A stretch of DNA of 52,623 nucleotides, taken from the NCBI GenBank assembly GCA_021730985.1, contig JAKFYI010000037.1, positions 1 to 52,623 of the forward strand. Direction: 5' to 3'. This document shows positions 51,841 through 52,623 of this stretch, piece by piece. The DNA is from Hyphomicrobiales bacterium. GTDB taxonomy: Bacteria; Pseudomonadota; Alphaproteobacteria; Rhizobiales; Xanthobacteraceae. Positions within the stretch are counted from its first letter, which is position 1. Every line of letters begins with the position of its first letter. Position numbers and translations under genes: made by a program. The notes below the pieces were generated by a model, which saw only the letters and a program-made list of their open reading frames with translations, made no database searches and was not told the origin of the DNA.

Positions 51841-52623
51841 CTACTTCGGAATGGCGCCGCCGGCGCGGATCGCCTCGCCCCATTTGGCGAATTCGGACTT
51901 CACAAAGCCGCCGAGATAGGCCGGCGTGCGGCGCTCCGGCGCGACCAGCGTGGCGGCCAGGCTCGCCAGTTGCTCGCGCAGTTCGGGGCCGCTCATTGCC
52001 TCTCGGGTGGCCGCATTGATCTTTTCGATCGCCGCCGCGGGCGTGCCCTTGGGCGCAAACACAGCCGTCCAGGTGTAGGCCTGCACGGACGGCAACCCCT
52101 TTTCGGCAGCCGTCGGCAAGTCCGGGAGCACCGGCGAACGCGAATTTGAAAGATTGGCGTAGGCCCGCACCGTGCCGGACTGAATGTTCTGCACCGCCGT
52201 GACAGCGATCTCGCAAAGGAAGTCGATCCGTCCGCCGGCCAGATCCTGCATCGCGGGACCGGTGCCGCGATACGGCACATGGGTGATGTTGGTCCCCATG
52301 GCGCGGTCGAGCATCACGCAACCGAGATGCGCAGCCGAACCCACCCCCGCCGAGCCGTAGTTCATTTTCGTCTGGTGTTCCTTGGCATAGGCCAGGAACT
52401 CCTCGAAGTTGTCGGCCGGAAAATCCTTGCGGGCGATCAGGATGAGCGGAATTTCGGCGATCAAAGCCACCGGCTCGAAATCCGTGACCGGGTCGTAGGC
52501 CGGCTTTTCACTCAGCAATTGCGGATTGGCATGGGTGGCAATGGTGCCGAGCAGCAACGTGTAGCCGTCAGGTTGTGCACGAGCCACGCGTTGCGCGCCC
52601 ACCGTGCCCCCGCCACCCCCAAC
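51841..52623 (-). CDS. Bug/TctC family solute-binding protein 4, partial (5' end outside)
   Basis: The C-terminal 260 residues of a Bug-type periplasmic binding protein; the signal peptide and first lobe strand lie beyond the right edge. Visible hallmarks are GGGGGTVGAQRVARAQPDGY, GTIATHANPQLLSEKPAYDP, GSAGVGSAAHLGCVML, HVPYRGTGPAMQDLAGG and FAPKGTPAAAIEKI. It ends GGAIPK. No other gene of its locus is visible, so the ligand is unknown. The frame is open to the last base of the window. Confidence 0.93.
   Translation of the reverse strand, partial: VGGGGGTVGAQRVARAQPDGYTLLLGTIATHANPQLLSEKPAYDPVTDFEPVALIAEIPLILIARKDFPADNFEEFLAYAKEHQTKMNYGSAGVGSAAHLGCVMLDRAMGTNITHVPYRGTGPAMQDLAGGRIDFLCEIAVTAVQNIQSGTVRAYANLSNSRSPVLPDLPTAAEKGLPSVQAYTWTAVFAPKGTPAAAIEKINAATREAMSGPELREQLASLAATLVAPERRTPAYLGGFVKSEFAKWGEAIRAGGAIPK

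Noticed and set aside
1..52623. CRISPR array, prophage structural genes, toxin-antitoxin or restriction systems
   Set aside because: Read for regular spacer repeats and hallmark motifs on both strands; none was seen. The only mobile-element gene is the single tyrosine recombinase.

Overview
The window is GC-rich (about 65% by eye), densely packed chromosomal DNA of an alphaproteobacterium, most likely Hyphomicrobiales (Bradyrhizobium/Rhodopseudomonas/Xanthobacteraceae-like). The inference rests on a bacterial phosphatidylcholine synthase, a Porin_2-type porin fragment, an invasion-associated locus B protein, several Bug/TctC periplasmic binding proteins, a PuuD-type urate hydroxylase and short REP-like palindromes between genes. 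The species cannot be fixed from the sequence alone.

Layout. Positions 1-1951 are an accessory edge: a 5'-truncated porin remnant, direct repeats containing CTAG, and a tyrosine recombinase. Positions 1952-12600 hold a nitrogen-scavenging locus. An AraC regulator and allophanate hydrolase (atzF) lie on the plus strand. On the minus strand is one long operon: Tat-exported binding protein, two permeases, a double ATPase, AtzG (DUF4089), AtzE amidase and a GntR/FCD regulator. A 40-bp dyad lies upstream of the operon. Positions 12898-14571 hold a small zinc-ribbon protein, tRNA-Ser(UGA), a lower-GC trypsin-like protease and the tail of a truncated membrane protein. Next come a NicC-like monooxygenase, a copper P-type ATPase and rimO.

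Positions 19579-22652 are biotin genes: bioA divergent from bioFD, without bioB. Positions 22656-25431 are a urate/allantoate operon (hiuH, puuD, M20 amidohydrolase). Then come a quinone reductase, a pcs-terC-SDR operon, a DUF2182-DUF1326 pair, a UbiH-family hydroxylase, an AEC transporter, a malyl-CoA lyase-like protein, hspQ and an ialB-like gene.

Positions 35127-39851 contain a YejA-like binding protein translationally coupled to a degenerate AMP-forming ligase, then a degenerate GGDEF protein. A FrnE-like DsbA protein, two overlapping hupE/ureJ-like genes, and a catabolic-looking run follow: an enolase-superfamily enzyme, three Bug proteins, a VOC protein with a Lys-rich tail and an alcohol dehydrogenase. 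The window closes with sdhE-mfd (minus strand) and a fourth Bug protein cut by the right edge.

No wholly new defence or mobile system was found. The best candidates for new biology are the AtzGE/ABC/GntR operon with its dyad, the two catalytically degenerate proteins at 36983-39851, the protease insertion beside tRNA-Ser, and the repeat cluster next to the integrase.
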